A stretch of 64,000 nucleotides of DNA from Sulfitobacter sp. 20_GPM-1509m. Its GTDB lineage: Bacteria; Pseudomonadota; Alphaproteobacteria; Rhodobacterales; Rhodobacteraceae. The notes under the pieces are model-generated. The model worked only from the letters and a program-made list of their open reading frames with translations, did not search any database and was not told where the DNA came from. Location: contig NZ_JIBC01000004.1 of assembly GCF_000620505.1 (NCBI RefSeq), forward strand, positions 248,001 to 312,000. The letters are read 5' to 3'. Below, piece after piece: positions 37,021-47,264 of the stretch. The number at the start of each line of letters is the position of its first letter. The stretch's first letter is position 1. The translations under genes and the position numbers were made by a program.

Positions 37021-39609
37021 TCAGAACCGGTCCAGCAGGCGTTCCAGATAGTCCAGTTCGACCTGCGGGCGTTCGCCCTGGGCCGAGCGGCGGCGGATTT
37101 CGTCGAGCAGTTCGCGGGCGCGGCGGTAGACGTCTTCGCCCTGCAACAGCCCCTCGTCGGTGCCGGTGCCGCCGTTGGCGCCCGGTGTGCGGCCCAGGGG
37201 ATCGCGGGCTTCGGCGCGTTGGTCGCCCTGCGCGGTGCCCTGCCCCGGCTGGCGTTCGCGTTCTTCCTGCGCCATTGCCTCGCCCAAGGCGCGCATGCCT
37301 TCGCGCAGGGCTTCCATGGCCTGTGCCTGATTGTCGATGGCCCCGGCGTTGTCGCCGTTGCGCAGCGCCTCTTCGGCGCCTTCCATCGCGCGGCCGGCGC
37401 GGTCCAGCGCCTCGCGGGCGGCGTCGCCTTCGGGGGTGCCTGCGCCGGGCATGTTGCCCTGCTGGCGGCTGAGTTCATCGCGCAGGGCCTGTTGGCGGTC
37501 GGCCAGCGAGCCGCCGCTTTGGCCTTCGCCCTGCTGGTCGCCGTTTTGCGCGCCTTCGCTGCCTTCACCCTCACCGCCTTGACCCTGAGAATGTTCCTGG
37601 CCCCGGCCCTGACCGCCATTGCGGCCCTGGTTGCCCTGGCTTTCGCCGGCCTGGGCATTGGGGTTGAACTGTTCCTGCAGGTCGCGGAAGGCCTCGTCGC
37701 TGAGGCCTTGTTGATCGCGCAGGGTTTCGGACAGACCTTCCATCGCCTGTTCGCCCGGGCTTTGGCCGTCCTGCCCCTGTCCCTGGGTGACGCGCATGTT
37801 CTCCATCATTTCCTGAAGCTCTTTGAGCGCCTCTTCGGCCTCGGCCATGCGGCCCTGTTCCATCAGCTCCTGGATGCGGTCCATCATCTTTTGCAGGTCG
37901 TCCTGCGTCATCTGCATGCCGTCCTGCTGGTCGGGCTGCTGGCCGCCGTTTTCCTGGGCCTCGCGCTGTGCCTGCTGGCCCAGTTGTTTCAGGTAATCCT
38001 CGGTCGCGCGGCGCAGTTCGTTCATCAGCTCGGCGATCTCGGCCTCGGAGGCGCCTTCGCGCATGGCCTGTTCCAGCCGTTCCTGCGCCTGCCGCATCCG
38101 GTCCAGCGCGTCGGCCAGATCGCCCTCTTCCAGCTCGATCGCCAGATCCCACAGGTCGTCGGCCAGCGCCTGTTGCTGTTCGTCGTTGATGCCGTAGTGG
38201 GCCAGCGTCTCCATCTTGCGGATCGCCTGGCGCAGTTGCAGGTACTGGGTTTCCTTGCGGAACATTTCGTCGGGTTTGTAGCTGACGGCGCGCAGGATTT
38301 GCGCGCTGCGGTCGGCGTTGGAGCGGTTCCACAGCAGGTCGCGGCGCATTTCGATGATGGCGGCGGCGAGCGGGTCAAAGAAGCGGCGGCCAGGCAAGGT
38401 GATTTCGCGCGGTTCCGATTGGGTTTGCTGTTCGGCGGCGTCCAGCACGCTGAGGGTGATGGTCACCGGCAGGTTGGCCCATGGGTGTTCCGAGAAATCC
38501 TCGACGAAGTTTTCCTCGAAGTTGCTGCGGTCGCCTGCGATGGGCATGGGCAGCGGCACGATGATTTCGGGCCGGTCCTCGGGCGCGGGGGTCAGCCCGT
38601 AGGTGCGCTCGACGCGGGGCAGGTCCAGCGAAATGCGCACCTCGCCTGCCTCGACGCCATAGTCGTCGCTGGCGGCAAAGGGCAATGTCATCTCGCCCAG
38701 CGCGGCGCTGGTGGGATCGTCCAGCACCTGCACCTGTGGGGCGTCGTCCGGCACCACGGCCACCTGCCAGCTGCGCCCGCCGGGGCCACCCACCGAGATC
38801 GTGCCGTTTTGCGCGACGGTAAAGTCATGGGCTGCACCCGATGCGGGCGGGACGTCGCCCTTGCGGCCCGAGACGGTTTCGGAGACGGTCAGCGCCCCGA
38901 CCTCGCCATAGAGGCGCATGGTGATCAGGCTGCCCACGGGCAGTTTCAGCGGCCCTTCGGGGATGTCGTTCAGGTAGATCGTGGGCAATCCGGTGTAGCG
39001 CGGGCTTTCGGCCCAGCCTTCCCACACGGGGCCGGTGGCCAGCCCGCCGCCGCCGGGCGTCATCTCGGTGACCGAGCCGACGCGCCAGATCGATCCGAAG
39101 AGCAGCGCCATGACAAAGGCCAGCAGGGCCACGTAGCGCAGGGCGAAGGGATCAAAGCGTGCCACCCGCAGGTCGCCCGGCACCGCGCGGGCTTGCGCCG
39201 CGCGGGCGGCCATGCGGTTCTGGTGCGCCGCCCAGACCGCCGCCGAGGCCGCATCGCCCTGCCCGATGGCCTGATCGTCCATCAGCGCCTGGATGGGGCG
39301 TCCCGGCAGGCTGGCATCCAGCCGCGCCAGCGCCTGTGCCCGCGTCGGCAGGCGGAATGTGCGGAAGGCATAGACCAGCGCGGCCAGTGCCGCGAGACAG
39401 CTGACCACGACCACGCTCCAGACCACTTCGATCATCACGATGTCCTGGAGGCCCAGCATCAGCATCGCCAGCACGGCGAACACCACCGCCAGCAAGGGCC
39501 ACAGCGCGCGCGACAGGTTCTCGGCCAGCATCCCCGCCCAGGTCAGCCGCAAGGGCCAGCGCAAGGCGCGCAGGCCTGCGGGGGTGTCAGGTCGGGAAGA
39601 ATTGGCCAT
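37021..39609 (-). CDS. TIGR02302 / DUF4175 family protein
   Basis: An 862-residue protein typical of alphaproteobacteria. After two N-terminal transmembrane helices (ALWPLLAVVFAVLAMLMLGLQ, VVWSVVVVSCLAALAALVYA) and another around residue 160 (ALRYVALLAFVMALLFGSIW), a beta-rich extracytoplasmic section is followed by a long Gln/Glu-rich coiled-coil tail (from about 540) with repeated QEQ/EGGQ segments such as GNQGRNGGQGRGQEHSQGQG. Function unknown. It ends 52 bases upstream of the lysA stop codon and is transcribed in the same direction, a common arrangement in the order. Confidence 0.92.
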   Translation of the reverse strand: MANSSRPDTPAGLRALRWPLRLTWAGMLAENLSRALWPLLAVVFAVLAMLMLGLQDIVMIEVVWSVVVVSCLAALAALVYAFRTFRLPTRAQALARLDASLPGRPIQALMDDQAIGQGDAASAAVWAAHQNRMAARAAQARAVPGDLRVARFDPFALRYVALLAFVMALLFGSIWRVGSVTEMTPGGGGLATGPVWEGWAESPRYTGLPTIYLNDIPEGPLKLPVGSLITMRLYGEVGALTVSETVSGRKGDVPPASGAAHDFTVAQNGTISVGGPGGRSWQVAVVPDDAPQVQVLDDPTSAALGEMTLPFAASDDYGVEAGEVRISLDLPRVERTYGLTPAPEDRPEIIVPLPMPIAGDRSNFEENFVEDFSEHPWANLPVTITLSVLDAAEQQTQSEPREITLPGRRFFDPLAAAIIEMRRDLLWNRSNADRSAQILRAVSYKPDEMFRKETQYLQLRQAIRKMETLAHYGINDEQQQALADDLWDLAIELEEGDLADALDRMRQAQERLEQAMREGASEAEIAELMNELRRATEDYLKQLGQQAQREAQENGGQQPDQQDGMQMTQDDLQKMMDRIQELMEQGRMAEAEEALKELQEMMENMRVTQGQGQDGQSPGEQAMEGLSETLRDQQGLSDEAFRDLQEQFNPNAQAGESQGNQGRNGGQGRGQEHSQGQGGEGEGSEGAQNGDQQGEGQSGGSLADRQQALRDELSRQQGNMPGAGTPEGDAAREALDRAGRAMEGAEEALRNGDNAGAIDNQAQAMEALREGMRALGEAMAQEERERQPGQGTAQGDQRAEARDPLGRTPGANGGTGTDEGLLQGEDVYRRARELLDEIRRRSAQGERPQVELDYLERLLDRF

Positions 39610-39661
39610 GTGTCGACGTTACCTCATACTGGGGTATGACATAGTCCGTCACGCGGTCAGG

Positions 39662-40927
39662 TCACACCCATTCTGGGATCGTATCGCGATTTATCATTTC
39701 TTCAAAGCTTGGTCGTCGGCGAATAACCGCGAATTGATCGCCTTTCACCAGAACTTCGGGGATCAGGGGGCGCGAATTGTACTCGCTGCTCATTACCGCG
39801 CCATAAGCACCGGCACTGCGAAAGGCGACAAGGTCGTCGGCGGCCAGCGGCGGCATCATCCGCTGCTTGGCAAAGGTGTCACCGGATTCGCAGACGGGGC
39901 CGACGATGTCATAGGGTTGCTGTTCGGTGCCCGGTGCGGGTTCATTCAGCGGGATGATGTCGTGGTAGGCGTCGTACATCGCGGGGCGGATCAGGTCGTT
40001 CATCGCGCCGTCGAGGATCAGGAAGTCGCGGCCTTCGCCGGATTTCACGTAGATCACCTTGCTGACCATCAGGCCCGCGTTGCCCGCGATCAGCCGGCCC
40101 GGTTCGATCTCGATCTCGCAGTCCAGGTGGCCCAGCGTGCGTTTGACCATCGCGCCATAGTCGGTGGGCAGCGGTGGTGCGGCATTGGTGCGCTCGTAGG
40201 GGATGCCCAGTCCGCCGCCCAGATCCAGACGGCGGATGTTGTGGCCATCGGCGCGCAGCTGTTCGGTCAGGTCCGCGACCTTTTGATAGGCGGCCTCGAA
40301 GGGGGCCAGATCCGTGAGCTGGCTGCCGATGTGCACGTCGATGCCGATCACGTCGAGACCGGGAAGGCTGGCGGCATGGGCATAGACGGCGCGGGCGCGG
40401 GCGATGGGGATGCCGAATTTGTTCTCGGATTTGCCGGTGGCGATCTTGGCGTGGGTTTTCGCGTCGACGTCCGGGTTCACGCGGATGGTGATGGGGGCGA
40501 CCTTGCCCATGCTGGTGGCGACGGCGCTGAGCACTTCCATTTCCGGTTCGGATTCGACGTTGAACTGGCGAATGCCGCCTTCCAGCGCGGTGCGGATTTC
40601 GTCGGCGGTCTTGCCGACGCCGCTGAACACGATGCGGTCACCCGGGATGCCTGCGGCACGCGCACGGCGGTATTCGCCGCCCGAGACCACGTCCATGCCC
40701 GCGCCCGCATCGCCCAGCGTTTTCAGGATCGCCTGATTGCTGGCGGCTTTCATGGCGTAGCAGACCAGGTGATCCATGCCGTCGAGTGCTTCGTCAAACA
40801 GGCGGAAGTGGCGCAGCAGGGTGGCGGTGGAATAGACGTAGAACGGCGTGCCCACGGCGGCGGCAATGTCGGCCACGGGGACGTCTTCGGCGTGCAGGAC
40901 GCCATTTTTATAGAGAAAGTGATCCAT
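39662..40927 (-). CDS. lysA: Diaminopimelate decarboxylase
   Basis: A 421-residue PLP enzyme making lysine from meso-diaminopimelate. The PLP lysine sits in VCYAMKAASNQAIL; GGEYRRARAAGIPGDRIVFSGVGKT, DVHIGSQLTD, LDLGGGLGIPYE, EPGRLIAGNAG, and GPVCESGDTFAKQR (catalytic Cys) follow in order. Full length. In related genomes lysA usually lies close to argH with a small lipoprotein gene between; here about 1.4 kb of extra DNA, including a low-G+C ORF, separates them. Confidence 0.97.
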   Translation of the reverse strand: MDHFLYKNGVLHAEDVPVADIAAAVGTPFYVYSTATLLRHFRLFDEALDGMDHLVCYAMKAASNQAILKTLGDAGAGMDVVSGGEYRRARAAGIPGDRIVFSGVGKTADEIRTALEGGIRQFNVESEPEMEVLSAVATSMGKVAPITIRVNPDVDAKTHAKIATGKSENKFGIPIARARAVYAHAASLPGLDVIGIDVHIGSQLTDLAPFEAAYQKVADLTEQLRADGHNIRRLDLGGGLGIPYERTNAAPPLPTDYGAMVKRTLGHLDCEIEIEPGRLIAGNAGLMVSKVIYVKSGEGRDFLILDGAMNDLIRPAMYDAYHDIIPLNEPAPGTEQQPYDIVGPVCESGDTFAKQRMMPPLAADDLVAFRSAGAYGAVMSSEYNSRPLIPEVLVKGDQFAVIRRRPSFEEMINRDTIPEWV

Positions 40928-41112
40928 GGGAGACGCTTAATCCAGCGCGGGGGCGGGATCAATCGTGGTTTGTGTGTGGGGGGAACGGATCTGCGCAGGG
41001 ATCGCGGAGGAAGGCAAGGTTGCAGCATTGATCGTGCAGCGAAAGAACACTGGTTAAAAATCTATTGATAGATAAGGTTGGTAGCCGGTGAAACAAGTTG
41101 GTCCTTAAAATT

Positions 41113-41469
41113 ATGGCACTGCAAGAGAGTTCTGGTTGGACGTTATTGGCACAACCAAAAGATAAATACTTACGTCGAGGTAACCTGATCCGATACTGGA
41201 GGACGGATGCCGCCAATCCTTATTGGGATTATATTATGTTTGTTAATAGAGAGCACTTAAGGGTGCTTTGCATATATGAAATTGATGGATCAGCTTTGCT
41301 GATGAATGGCGGAACACCTGCTTTGCCCGAGAGCAGTTTGCATGAGAATAAACCATGGACCCTGAGCACCGGCTGGTTAGCTGACAACTTGGTAACCCTT
41401 CCGCGTGTGTGGAATACCGACTTTACCAAAGTGGCTTACTGTAGGGGGTTTGAACCAGTTCCCAGGTAA
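41113..41469 (+). CDS. Low-G+C orphan protein
   Basis: A 118-residue ORF starting MALQESSGWTLLAQPKDKYLRRGNLIRYWRTDAANPYWDYIMFVNREH. It has no recognised domain, signal or membrane helix. It is rich in Trp and Tyr, its codons are A+T-rich compared with neighbours, and it runs opposite to lysA, argH and DUF2834, whose usual continuity it breaks. An upstream in-frame TTG at 41098 is an alternative start; no good Shine-Dalgarno is visible. It could be a transferred gene such as an immunity protein, but that is a guess. Confidence 0.6.
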   Translation: MALQESSGWTLLAQPKDKYLRRGNLIRYWRTDAANPYWDYIMFVNREHLRVLCIYEIDGSALLMNGGTPALPESSLHENKPWTLSTGWLADNLVTLPRVWNTDFTKVAYCRGFEPVPR

Positions 41470-41598
41470 CTCATTCCTCCGACCTTTACATAACCACACA
41501 GGGCGGCGCCTGACCGCGGGTGGGCATCGGGACGTTGGTTTGTGCCACTTTATGTCTCGTCTTTGGCGTGGGGGTGCAGAATCGCAATACGGTGAGGA

Positions 41599-41627
41599 AG
41601 CGCCCGCCCATGGGGCGGTCGGGCGCT
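41599..41627. repeat. Hairpin-forming intergenic element
   Basis: AGCGCCCG (41599-41606) pairs with CGGGCGCT (41620-41627), with a nested GCCCAT/ATGGGGC. The sequence around it resembles G+C-rich intergenic elements I recall from roseobacter genomes. The 228-base spacer 41470-41697 holds nothing else I can support. It could also terminate transcription of the orphan gene. Confidence 0.4.
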
Positions 41628-41697
41628 GCCCGGCGGTGCTACGCACCTTGATTCCGGGCTTTGGTGTTTGGTTGGAACGTTCCGCCGACCGCCGCCC

Positions 41698-42015
41698 TCA
41701 GGTCACCGGCCGCGTGCGCAAAAACAGGTACAGTGGCAACCCGCAGCTGACCCCGATGCAGAACGTCGCGGGGATGGCCAGCAGCGCGATCCAGTTGCGG
41801 CGCACGCGGACCTCGGCGCAGATCCAGACGGTCAGGGCGATGGCAGCAATGGTCAGGTCCCAGACCAGACCGCTGGAGGCCGCGTTGGCGTGCCATGCGT
41901 CGACCATCCGGCCAAGGCTGTAGCCGTTGTCGCGGAACCACGCGAGGAACCAGTACATCGGGTGCATTGCCCCCCAGATGGCCAGCGCCAGATAGGCGAT
42001 CCGCAGCGGCGACAT
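41698..42015 (-). CDS. DUF2834 membrane protein
   Basis: A 105-residue integral membrane protein with three helices (IAYLALAIWGAMHPMYWFLAWF, GLVWDLTIAAIALTVWICAEV, WIALLAIPATFCIGVSCGLPLYLF). The middle WDLTIAAIALTVWI pattern is typical of DUF2834. Its ATG overlaps the stop of the small lipoprotein gene (TGATG). Last gene of the argH operon; function unknown. Confidence 0.88.
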   Translation of the reverse strand: MSPLRIAYLALAIWGAMHPMYWFLAWFRDNGYSLGRMVDAWHANAASSGLVWDLTIAAIALTVWICAEVRVRRNWIALLAIPATFCIGVSCGLPLYLFLRTRPVT

Positions 42016-42188
42016 CAGAAGGTTTTCACCACGCCGACCTTGGCAAAGCCGGACACATGGAGGCCCGGCTCGGTCACGGAAGGTTGCTGGCGATCGCTGG
42101 GTGCGCGCTGTGCCCCGTTGCCGGACGTTCCGGGGTCACAGGCGGCCAGCGCGGCGACCATGGTCAGACATGCAAGAATCCGCATCAT
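42015..42188 (-). CDS. Small lipoprotein (second of two after argH)
   Basis: A 57-residue reading frame beginning [24 protein letters not shown]: a lipoprotein signal with lipobox LAAC, then a short Gln/Pro-rich mature chain ending GFAKVGVVKTF. It overlaps the upstream lipoprotein gene by ATGA and DUF2834 by TGATG, which supports translation. The end (SGFAKVGVV) weakly resembles the middle of the other small lipoprotein. Function unknown; perhaps a small envelope lipoprotein akin to those often encoded near lysA. Confidence 0.7.
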   Translation of the reverse strand: MMRILACLTMVAALAACDPGTSGNGAQRAPSDRQQPSVTEPGLHVSGFAKVGVVKTF

Positions 42189-42357
42189 TTCACACGGTAC
42201 CCCACCGAAAACGGCCCCTTGCGCAGGCCAAGCCCCACATGGGTGCCGACACCGGACGTGCCAAGGCTGACGCCCGCGTTCATCGTCGGTTGCACCGGTT
42301 CGCCATCGGCGCCACAGGCCGTAAGGGCCATGAGGGACAGGACGACCACAGTTCGGA

Positions 42358-42361
<4 letters not shown>
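42185..42361 (-). CDS. Small lipoprotein (first of two after argH)
   Basis: A 58-residue reading frame starting [22 protein letters not shown] with lipobox LTAC, followed by a short Gly-rich mature part ([31 protein letters not shown]). Its ATG overlaps the argH stop (ATGA) and its stop overlaps the next lipoprotein's start, making a chain of coupled genes. It is too short to be found easily by automatic calling. Function unknown. Confidence 0.72.
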
Positions 42362-43749
<1,388 letters not shown>

Positions 43750-43771
43750 GGTTTGGACCTTTGGAGGGAAT

Positions 43772-44344
43772 ATGAAGAAACTCTGTGCTGCGCTGGTGTA
43801 TACGGCCCTTGCCTTGGGTGCAAATACTGCCATGGCCGATGTTCAGGCCGCAGCGGGTCTGCGCGACGGGTCGATGAAAAAGCTGGTGTTTCATGATTCG
43901 CCCCAGGCCACCTCTTCGGCGGCATTCCAGCTGGAAGACGGCGACGGCGAGGCGACGCTGGAGGAGTATCGCGGCAAATGGGTTTTGCTGAACTTCTGGG
44001 CCACGTGGTGCGCGCCCTGCCGCAAGGAAATGCCGATGCTCTCCGCGTTGCAAAACGAATTCGGCGGCGATGACTTCGAGGTGCTGACGCTGGCGGCGGG
44101 GCGCAATTCGCCCGAGGGCATCAAGAAGTTCTTTGACGAGATCAACGTCGACAACCTGCCGCGCCATCAGGACCCCAAACAGGCGGTCGCCAGCCAGATG
44201 GGCATTTTCGGCCTGCCGATCACCGTGATCATCGATCCCGAAGGCCGCGAAGTCGCCCGTTTGCGCGGCGATGCGGAATGGGATTCGGACAGCGCCAAGG
44301 CGATCATTGCCGAACTGACCGGACAGGCCGCGCCGGGCGGTTGA
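43772..44344 (+). CDS. TlpA-like thioredoxin / disulfide reductase
   Basis: A 190-residue exported thiol-disulfide protein. A signal peptide ([23 protein letters not shown]) precedes a thioredoxin fold with [11 protein letters not shown] (active-site CxxC) and the cis-Pro in [16 protein letters not shown]. It probably reduces periplasmic or cytochrome-maturation thiols. SD GGAGGG precedes the ATG. The divergent pair with argH is common in alphaproteobacteria. Confidence 0.93.
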   Translation: MKKLCAALVYTALALGANTAMADVQAAAGLRDGSMKKLVFHDSPQATSSAAFQLEDGDGEATLEEYRGKWVLLNFWATWCAPCRKEMPMLSALQNEFGGDDFEVLTLAAGRNSPEGIKKFFDEINVDNLPRHQDPKQAVASQMGIFGLPITVIIDPEGREVARLRGDAEWDSDSAKAIIAELTGQAAPGG

Positions 44345-44468
44345 CGCAAAGATAACAGGCAGTCGCATGCGCGCCGTAAGGTAACGGGCGACGCGGCTTG
44401 ACGGCAGGTCACAAATACAACTTATGGTGTCGGTATACCATTGCGTTTCTTGTGACGAGTGATCGATC

Positions 44469-44897
44469 GTGCCGACAGAAAGTCTCATTCTGCCCGAATA
44501 CCGTCTGATCTGGCAGCGATACTGGGGCAGCCTCTTGCGGTGCGAGATTTTCGCCACGCGGGACCGTGTGCACAATGCACCCGATTACGACCCGTCTTTT
44601 CATGTCTTGCAGGACTTTCGCGGCACCGAGGAGACCGAGTTGACTCATTCGGAAGTGATCCTGCTGGCCGAAAGCATGAAGGCACACCGTCAGGAAATCG
44701 GGATTCCGCTGCGGCTTGCGCTGCTGGCGCCGGGTGATCTGGGCTTTGGCATGGGGCGCATGTTCATGACGCTGCTGGGCGACAATCCCCTGATCCACAC
44801 TGCCACCTTTCGCACATTGGACGAAGTCGTGGCGTTTCTCGACCTGCCGGAAGCGGCGCACCGCAGGATCGGACAGGCCACCCCCGGCTTTTCCTGA
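44469..44897 (+). CDS. Hypothetical protein
   Basis: A 142-residue protein with no clear family. GTG start; SD weak. It has mixed alpha/beta character (RCEIFATRDRVHNAPDYDPSFHVLQDFRG, LALLAPGDLGFGMGRMFMTLLG, ATFRTLDEVVAFLDLP), and the ATFRTLDEVVAFL end recalls STAS/SpoIIAA-like proteins (SpoIIAA_like), though this is a weak resemblance. No signal peptide. A promoter-like TTGACG lies about 70 bases upstream. Confidence 0.72.
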   Translation: MPTESLILPEYRLIWQRYWGSLLRCEIFATRDRVHNAPDYDPSFHVLQDFRGTEETELTHSEVILLAESMKAHRQEIGIPLRLALLAPGDLGFGMGRMFMTLLGDNPLIHTATFRTLDEVVAFLDLPEAAHRRIGQATPGFS

Positions 44898-44933
44898 GCC
44901 CTTCTTTTGGCCGGTAAATATCCCGGGGGGACA

Positions 44934-44948
44934 GGGGGCAGCGCCCCC
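44934..44948. terminator. Short G+C hairpin between convergent genes
   Basis: GGGGGC-AGC-GCCCCC at 44934-44948 between the hypothetical gene and the Hint-domain gene. The flank GGCCGGTAAATATCCCGGGGGG resembles intergenic motifs I recall from roseobacter genomes. It could serve as a two-way terminator, but there is no T-run. Confidence 0.4.
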
Positions 44949-44950
44949 GT

Positions 44951-46015
44951 CTACGCCGCGTGCCGCAAGATCGCCGCTTCCGAGGCGGACAGGTTGCGCC
45001 GCGCAAAGCGGCCATAGATGTGCGGGTCGTAGTCCAGATCGGGGAACCGTTCCAGCAGCCGGGCGCGGTCGTCCGACGCCAGTGTGGTCAGGGCCGTACT
45101 GGCGGGGTGAAAACTTTCGGTCTCGACCCCGTTGGCCCACAGGATTTCGTGGCTGGGCAGCATCAGGTGCACGTAGGTGGTTTGCGGCACCTGCAAATCC
45201 ACGGTGATGGTGCGCCCGTTGATCAGGTCCTTGGCGGCGACCAGCACTTCGGGGGTGTTGAACAGCGCCTGTGCCACGTCGCCCTTCACCAGCATCCGGT
45301 GTTCGGGCGAGACCAGCAGCGAATCGTCCGGGCGATCGACGCCCAGGGCGCCCGCGCGGATGCGGACGGGCCGCATGTGCGGCATTGCAAACAGGCGCGC
45401 GCCGGTCATCGGGCGGCTGCCGACCCATTCGATGGGCTGCGCGCCGCTGTCCTTGGTCTGGACCAGATCGCCCTCACGCAGGTCTTCGATCAGGCGCGGG
45501 CCGTCGGGTGTTCTGATGCGCGTGCCGGGGGTAAAGCATATGACCCCGCCCGCATCGCGTCCCGTGGGGTTGCCGCGGTTGGCGCCCAGCGTGTGGTGCA
45601 CCACCCACAGGTCAGAGTTGCGCGGGGGAATGTCGTTGAGGAACATCAGCAAGGGCTGCGCCCCGCGTCCCACTTCGATCAGCGTGACGGTGAACGTGCG
45701 GGCGCCGTCCGTGACAACAAAACTGCTGTCCAGAAGCGGCGCGGCATCGTCCCACGCGACCTTGTCTGCCGGAGTGTAATCCAAAGCTGCGCCCACAAGG
45801 CGATGCACCATACGTGCCGCCCGCTTGCGCAGATTCTCTGAACCGTCTGCACCGTCCAGTCGCAAAATATCCGACGGCCCATCCACGCGCACGGGATCGC
45901 CATACCATGACCACGCCGCCCCTACGTTGAGGGACTGCATCGGAGCGGCCTCAAGACCGTCTATTTCTGTTTGCGACCAGGAGATGACAAACGTGCCACG
46001 AAAGCCCGTTCCCAT
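44951..46015 (-). CDS. Hint-domain (Hedgehog/intein-like) protein
   Basis: A 354-residue protein. The Hint core starts with a nucleophilic cysteine in VICFTPGTRIRTPDGPRLIEDLREGDLVQTKDSG (about residues 158-192), continues with AGALGVDRPDDSLLVSPEHRML (conserved SPEHR), and ends with VHLMLPSHEILWANGVETESFHP. Such domains self-cleave at the cysteine. The N-terminal region (about 1-155) has SWSQTEIDGLEAAP and beta-rich sequence that may fold outside the cell. Roseobacters often carry several of these. Role unknown. Confidence 0.88.
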   Translation of the reverse strand: MGTGFRGTFVISWSQTEIDGLEAAPMQSLNVGAAWSWYGDPVRVDGPSDILRLDGADGSENLRKRAARMVHRLVGAALDYTPADKVAWDDAAPLLDSSFVVTDGARTFTVTLIEVGRGAQPLLMFLNDIPPRNSDLWVVHHTLGANRGNPTGRDAGGVICFTPGTRIRTPDGPRLIEDLREGDLVQTKDSGAQPIEWVGSRPMTGARLFAMPHMRPVRIRAGALGVDRPDDSLLVSPEHRMLVKGDVAQALFNTPEVLVAAKDLINGRTITVDLQVPQTTYVHLMLPSHEILWANGVETESFHPASTALTTLASDDRARLLERFPDLDYDPHIYGRFARRNLSASEAAILRHAA

Positions 46016-46127
46016 TGCCTGCTTGCCTGCCTCATCGTTTTTTATTGAGGTCAGGCTATCAAAACTGATTCGCCGCGCATAGGGTTTATTTTTGTTGAGT
46101 TGCAGACTGTTGCAGGATCAACCTAAT

Positions 46128-47036
46128 TCAAAACCGGAAGTGCGCGCGAAAACTGCCGACAAGCTGGCCTTCGCCCTGCCCTTCGAATTCCTCGCCCAGA
46201 TAGCTGAGGCCGTAGAACACGCCGCCGCCGTTTTCGTTGCGCCATTCCACACCGGCGCGGGCGCGCACGCGGGTGTCGCGCAGGTCATAGCCGCGGTCTT
46301 GGGGCAGAAACACGCTGTCGGCCACATGGGCCACGTCCGCCCCCAGCACAAACCCAAGGCCCGTCGCGTCGCCGTTGATGGCGCGGTATTGCTGGCCGCT
46401 GACCGGATCACGCACCAGCAGCCCGCCCTGTTCCAGCCCGCCCCAGCGCATGTCAAAGCCCGCGCGCACCATGGTTTCGGCACCGGCGCGTCCTTCGACA
46501 AAGGGACGCAGGACGCTGTCGCCAACTGCAAAGCTGCGCGCCGCCTCGACCACCACGGTGGGATGGATGCCGTTGCCGATCTGGCCGTCGCGCGCGGCGT
46601 CCGAGATGTCGGGGCCGCCCACGGCGCTGTGCAGGGCGTTGTGGAACCCGTCGAGGCCCGTGGAGGGGCCGACAAAGACCAGATCGCCGCCGAGGCTGAG
46701 GTCAAGGCCGCGGGTCTGGAAGTGGCTGTGCAGGCCCACCGACAGCGCACCGGCATAGGGGCGGTCTGCGGGATCGGGGGCCTCGAGATTGTCGGGGGCG
46801 ATGATTTCGGCGCCCAGACGCAGTTCGATCAGGTCGCCAAAGCCTGCGGGCAGCGCACCGTTCCAGTCCCTGCCCCAGACACGCGAGGAGGCAATCGAGC
46901 CTGTGCGCCAGCGGTCCTGGCCGTCGCCGATAAAGTCATTGGTCAGCAGATAGCCGTAGCCCAGCCGCGTCAGGTCCTGCGCATGGGCGCCAAGGGGCAA
47001 CAGCGCGATCAGCGCCGCAGCTGCGTGTTTGAACAT
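46128..47036 (-). CDS. LpxR/DUF2219 outer membrane lipid A deacylase family protein
   Basis: A 302-residue secreted beta-barrel protein. It has a signal peptide (MFKHAAAALIALLPLGAHAQ), then the LpxR-family start GYLLTNDFIGDGQDRWRTGSIASS, DRPYAGALSVGL, and repeated amphipathic strands ending in SFRAHFRF with a terminal Phe typical of outer membrane barrels. LpxR removes the 3'-acyloxyacyl chain of lipid A; the catalytic N/T-D residues (TNDF) are present. Enzyme activity in this organism is inferred from family only. It stands alone. Confidence 0.88.
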   Translation of the reverse strand: MFKHAAAALIALLPLGAHAQDLTRLGYGYLLTNDFIGDGQDRWRTGSIASSRVWGRDWNGALPAGFGDLIELRLGAEIIAPDNLEAPDPADRPYAGALSVGLHSHFQTRGLDLSLGGDLVFVGPSTGLDGFHNALHSAVGGPDISDAARDGQIGNGIHPTVVVEAARSFAVGDSVLRPFVEGRAGAETMVRAGFDMRWGGLEQGGLLVRDPVSGQQYRAINGDATGLGFVLGADVAHVADSVFLPQDRGYDLRDTRVRARAGVEWRNENGGGVFYGLSYLGEEFEGQGEGQLVGSFRAHFRF

Positions 47037-47264
47037 GGTGTCGTCCCGTTATCTGTGCCCCCACGGCTGCCTTATCCTCTACGGCAAAGCCGCCGCCCCT
47101 TAAAACGCCTGTGGGGTCGTTTCCGGCGCGACAGACTGTTTCCGTGTCCTGAAGGCCGCAGTCGGCGCGCACATAAGTGCGCGCAGTGCACTGTCTGTGT
47201 GCGTTTCTGTGCAGGTCAAAACCACCTGCCCCCTGCCTATCTGATGTCGGGAAAGGAGACCGCC

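Noticed and set aside
39440-41068. 542-codon plus-strand frame opposite lysA
   Set aside because: Antisense shadow of lysA; no recognisable domain.
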